From positions 38,870,766-38,934,765 of the forward strand of contig CM037785.1 of assembly GCA_021229015.1 (NCBI GenBank): a DNA stretch of 64,000 nucleotides. Reading direction: 5' to 3'. The DNA is from Solen grandis. Its lineage: Eukaryota > Mollusca > Bivalvia > Adapedonta > Solenidae. Shown here piece by piece: positions 61,401 through 64,000 of the stretch (the stretch's first letter is position 1; every line of letters starts with the position of its first letter). Below the pieces are notes generated by a model. It saw nothing but the letters and a program-made list of their open reading frames with translations. It did no database searches and was not told the origin of the DNA. A program made the translations under genes and the position numbers.

Positions 61401-63666
61401 TCATTGATCATTTTTTATTGTCTCAATTTACGTCTTTTTACTACAGGTGTTCGTCAATAAACAAAACCACTTCAATGCTAAAAAATTTAATTTTTACAAA
61501 TAAATTTAATAATTTAGGGCTGAAAACAGAAACAACCCAAAAAAAAGAAAAAAAAAACAAATTTCATGTTGTTTAACATATTTTTTTCTGAAATTACATC
61601 AAATCTCGCATCTGGTTTTACACCTGCAAATAAGACACCTGTTTTAACGTTGCAGGCAATCACTGTAAAGATTGGCCCGGCTTTGAGGCAAGAAATATTT
61701 TATCTATTTCAATATGCTACAGGCATTTGTTGTGGCCTGGTTTTGAGAACTCATTATTTTTTTTTTATCTCTTTCACTACATTACAGGCATTAACTGTAA
61801 AGTATGGCCAGATGGGCAGAGGATATATGAATAATAAAGTAAGACTCTCACCTGCTTTGACCGAATTCATTTGCTTATCACCAATGCTGCAAAATATAAA
61901 GACATCATTATAGTACTTAAAAAGCTCTGAAAGTTATTTTCGATTTTACAGCTAACCCAAAATATCAAGACTGTCTCATTCTTCAGATAACTGTTTTCAG
62001 ATACATTTCTCTCTCCTGCTGTTTGATCTAACTAAAAATCCGAAGGATCAGTTCACTATTGAGATACTTTCCTTTTCTCTATAATGTTCAACTTGATAAT
62101 CAGACTACTGCCACCTCCTTTCTAGGACCACCTCATTACTAGGACCACATCAATACTAGGAACTCCTCATTATAAGGACAACATAATTACTATGATTACC
62201 TAAAATTAGGACTATCTCAATACAAGACCACCTTATTACTAGGACCACCTCATTACTAGGACCTGTCCACCTCATTATTAGGACCTGTCCACCTCATTAC
62301 TAGGACCACCTCATTACTAGGACCTATCCACCTAAGTACTAGGACCACCTATCTCTGATATCTCAGTACTAGGACAATCTATCTCATAACAAGGTCCATC
62401 TAATCCATTATTAGGACCATCTATCTCATTACAAGGACCATCTATCTCAGTACTAGGACCATCTATCTCAATAACATCATTATTCACACTTTACAGAACA
62501 TTTGCTATTTTAATCTTACTTAAAATCAGACCATTTCATGTCCACGAGAAGAACTGTGAAACACTGATGTTTCAATCCTATCTTTGGAGAAAAAACTTAT
62601 CCCCTCTGCTACATTTTACAAGCTTATTGTATCACAGGGGGTGAACACCTATCAGTGGAGAGACACAATCATAGTTCAGAGTCTTTAAACTTTAAAGGGA
62701 AGAAAAATGTTCATTGTTCAAGTTTGCTTATGAAGTCAATTCTCACATGCCAAAGTTTCTTATAATGTTCAATAAATATTATAATATCATTTTTAAGTCC
62801 CAGTGAGAGATAAAAAGAGTGGAAAAAATATATCAGAGGTGGCTGTTTGCTTTAGTTTATACGGTACTTACTTCATTTCTCGACAATTTTTGATGCGCTC
62901 TGTAATGTTCTTTCTGGAGCAGCAGCAGCAGAAGAATATAATGCCGATTATGATAAGAAAAATGACTCCGCCGACGACTCCACCCACAATTCCTCCAGTG
63001 TAATCTTCTGCAACATAAAGTTACAGTTGACTCATCAACACTTGAATAAATTATTTTTCATACATTATTTTATTTATGGCTAAAAAAACAAAATTACAGT
63101 TGTGTGGTCAAACCCCTAGGAGTTATTCCCCTTGTAATTATCTTTGTTTTTTGTTTGGTTTAACATCTCATGGACAGTATTTCGGTCATTTGGAGACGAT
63201 GTCTACAGGAGACAGATAGTACTGCCAAACTATAGTATATCATGTTGTAGACATGTGGCATGATACCACACCCAGTCACATTAACCTGACACCGGGCCAA
63301 CCAGTCCTGGAACTTACCCTTATATGCTGAGTGCCAAGCAAGGGAGCTATACCAGTACCATTTTATATGACATTGGTATCTCCCTTCTGATTAAACTGTT
63401 GTGGTTACAATACTAGAGATACAAGGCCTTGCTTAATCCTCAATTCTGATGCAAATGCGCCATTTTCCAAACTGCATTTTTTGCCTGGGTCGTACCTTCT
63501 TCCTCAATCTGGACACATTCCCTGTCTGTCTCTGCAGTGCAAGGCGTAACTTCGCGGTAACCTTGGAGACATTTGTTGCATGGCTGGCAAATCTGGGTCA
63601 AGGACTCATTTGGTGAGAAAAAGCCAGGCTGACACTTTTGGCAGGTTGTGTTGTTATCAAGGGTGC
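55097..63666 (-). CDS. Gene C, 3' part: TNF-receptor-superfamily death receptor
   Basis: Six minus-strand exons (63666-63496, 63007-62872, 61887-61853, 60337-60293, 55811-55718, 55460-55097) join in phase and give about 280 residues. In order: a TNFR cysteine-rich repeat with nine Cys (CQKCQPGFFSPNESLTQICQ, then PCNKCLQGY, then TAETDRECV); a short acidic stalk; a transmembrane segment GGVVGGVIFLIIIGIIFF followed by CCCC and SRK; a linker of about 50 residues; and a death domain of about 100 residues ending with KKWKVLEGQNATAARIQKAL, the classic late-helix motif with its Trp. A 40-residue tail ends SSNV. In this family ligand binding outside recruits death-domain adaptors inside, leading to apoptosis or NF-kB signalling; that role is inferred. 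The signal peptide and further cysteine-rich repeats lie right of the window. Confidence 0.88.
55479..55512 (+). mobile_element. CAAGAGGGCC-type element, 5' end fragment
   Basis: CAAGAGTGCCAAGATGGCCC then TATCTGCTCACCTGGG, the hairpin start of the family, 18 bases from the acceptor of the gene C terminal exon. No matching right end is found in the intron. Confidence 0.65.
55718..55811 (-). CDS. Gene C exon: first part of death domain
   Basis: Acceptor CTTTCAG; TDLLSDTNLTNLAEDLIGQE then YLFFFINLFG. Only the donor GGTAA|GTATTC (exon end 55718) keeps the frame with the last exon; the stronger-looking G|GTAAGT four bases upstream leads to an immediate stop. Confidence 0.75.
56083..56233. mobile_element. 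GTGACAG/GACAGACAG repeat, copy 4
   Basis: AAGAGTGTTCTATGGAACAC, GTGTGACAGACAGA, AAAGTGATCTCTATGTGTCA and a terminal hairpin-like CTCTGCT...CAGCAGGTGACAC. The next element begins directly at its end. Confidence 0.55.
56234..60113 (+). mobile_element. CAAGAGGGCC element, copy 3, split by a nested element
   Basis: Left part 56234-57475 and right part 59783-60113 together match the 1.55-kb copy at 11626-13172. The interruption (57476-59782) is another member of the superfamily. Lies in a gene C intron. The 256-codon frame at 56602-57372 is read-through of ~165-bp units, not a gene. Confidence 0.85.
57476..59784 (+). mobile_element. Nested CAAGAGGGCC-type element (2.3 kb)
   Basis: Begins CAAGAGGGCCATGATGGCCC, then CGCTCACCTGATATC. 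It has ~160-bp units of the GTGACCCCTGGGGCGGGGCC type, then units with GGCGGCCATGTTTTTTTATG at 163-165-bp spacing (58935, 59099, 59262, 59427). A GACGACGGACGG tract and hairpin CTCACCTTGAGCC/GGCTCAGGTGAGCT follow. Inserted in the A-run of an ACATACCAAAAATCAAAAGG site in the host copy. Confidence 0.85.
60293..60337 (-). CDS. Gene C exon: 45-nt linker
   Basis: Acceptor TATTTTAG, donor CCAG|GTGGGT; GPGVHDYLDTSRDP. Phase 1 to 1, so it can be skipped in frame. Confidence 0.7.
60365..60755 (+). mobile_element. Element with nuclear-receptor palindromes, copy 2
   Basis: Begins CAAGAGTTGTCAGAACAACA, then ATATGCCCTCCCCC. It holds one perfect palindrome AGGTCACTGTGACCT (60422-60436) and one imperfect (around 60567), and a GACAGACTGAC tract near the end. 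The right terminus is decayed. Confidence 0.65.
61853..61887 (-). CDS. Gene C exon: 35-nt linker
   Basis: Acceptor TTTGCAG, donor GCAG|GTGAGA; IGDKQMNSVKA. Small, but both phases (2 to 1) fit and both splice sites are good. Confidence 0.7.
62115..62470. repeat. ACTAGGACCACCTCATT minisatellite
   Basis: About 17 variants of a 17-24-base unit (RCTAGGACCACCTCATT, TACTAGGACCTGTCCACCTC, ACAAGGACCATCTATCTC), in a gene C intron. Units change type from left to right. Confidence 0.8.
62872..63007 (-). CDS. Gene C exon: transmembrane segment
   Basis: Acceptor TTGCAG, donor ATGAA|GTAAGT. About 23 hydrophobic residues rich in Gly, Val and Ile, four Cys at the cytoplasmic edge (possible palmitoylation), then a basic SRKNITERIKNCREM. 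Phase 1 to 2. Confidence 0.88.
63148..63370 (-). mobile_element. SINE body, headless
   Basis: Plus-strand text GTATTTCGGTCATTTGGAGA, CAGTCACATTAACCTGACAC, GGGCCAACCAGTCCTGGAAC and CTATACCAGTACCATTTT matches 35065-35397 without the tRNA-like head. Confidence 0.6.
63496..63666 (-). CDS. Gene C exon: TNFR cysteine-rich repeat
   Basis: Acceptor TTTCTAG, donor AAG|GTACGA; 56 residues with nine Cys in TNFR order and Asn-X-Thr/Ser sites (NNTT, NES). Phase 1 to 1. Confidence 0.88.
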
Positions 63667-64000
63667 CTAGAAATCACCAAGGTTACATCCCATTATAGTT
63701 CTAGCAATTATGGTAGACAGCCATGAGGTGACAATTTGTTTTGAACGAAATGAAATTCTGGCCTATGGCTTCATAGAAGAAGAATTATTTTGAAATTTTC
63801 TATACAGAGTTTCTTAGGAAACTGGCTGACCCACTACGGGCCTCAATTTTTTTATGGGATCAACTTTATTTTAGTTATTATTGTAGGCAGTCATGAGGTG
63901 ACCATTTATGCCAAGAGAAATTCATTTATTTCTTATCATCGGTTTCATAGAATTTTGAAATTTTCTATACAGATTTTAAAACTGGTTTCACTGAATAAAA
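63667..64000 (-). other. Gene C intron at window edge
   Basis: Contains two diverged units with GGCAGYCATGAGGTGAC (63716 and 63886, about 170 bp apart), related in style to the ~160-bp repeats. No exon seen. Confidence 0.45.

Overview
This is a eukaryotic, intron-rich, AT-rich window, most likely from a bivalve mollusc. The organism call is an inference. It rests on VWD/EGF-type ectodomain exons, an invertebrate-style TNF-receptor/death-domain gene, and many short non-autonomous elements with central repeat units of about 160 bp, which are a known feature of bivalve genomes. I found no prokaryotic-style genes, no rRNA, no CRISPR array and no intact autonomous transposon. Nearly all open frames longer than 60 codons are chance frames or read-through of repeat arrays. 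The real coding sequence is short exons that had to be rebuilt from splice signals and matching intron phases.

Three genes can be read. (A) Plus strand, 550-3854: the 3' part of a single-pass membrane protein with a VWDE-like cysteine-rich ectodomain; 5 exons, and the 5' end lies to the left. (B) Minus strand, 44925 down to 14403: 13 exons in perfect phase encoding about 480 residues of almost uninterrupted coiled coil followed by a low-complexity basic tail. I do not recognise the family. The 5' exons are not visible and may be lost in a 100-N gap (46825-46924) or lie outside. (C) Minus strand, 63666 down to 55097: the 3' part of a TNF-receptor-superfamily death receptor, with a cysteine-rich repeat exon, a transmembrane exon, a short linker and a death domain split by a short intron with two overlapping donor sites. 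Genes B and C run the same way; gene A is convergent with them. The 10.5 kb between A and B (3855-14402) holds repeats and possibly long 3' UTRs.

The introns and intergenic DNA are packed with repeats. There are eight copies of a roughly 240-bp palindromic MITE (TTAACCCTTTCCCTCATA ends). There are at least seven members of a family starting CAAGAGGGCC and ending GTGAGCTAAAA, each with a 5' hairpin, tandem units of about 160 bp, a CGGACG-type microsatellite and a 3' hairpin; one copy is nested inside another. Two elements carry perfect nuclear-receptor palindromes (AGGTCAnnnTGACCT). tRNA-derived SINEs of two types occur. A 454-bp fold-back element carries a tRNA-like Pol III promoter in its loop. 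A 0.6-kb terminal-inverted-repeat element, several minisatellites and a 1.1-kb imperfect tandem duplication complete the inventory.

No operon-like cooperation can be inferred. The three genes look like unrelated neighbours in a repeat-rich region. The most interesting points are the donor-site choice that decides whether gene C has a death domain, the exact element boundaries revealed by the nested insertion, and the recurring 160-168 bp unit length across element families with different sequences.
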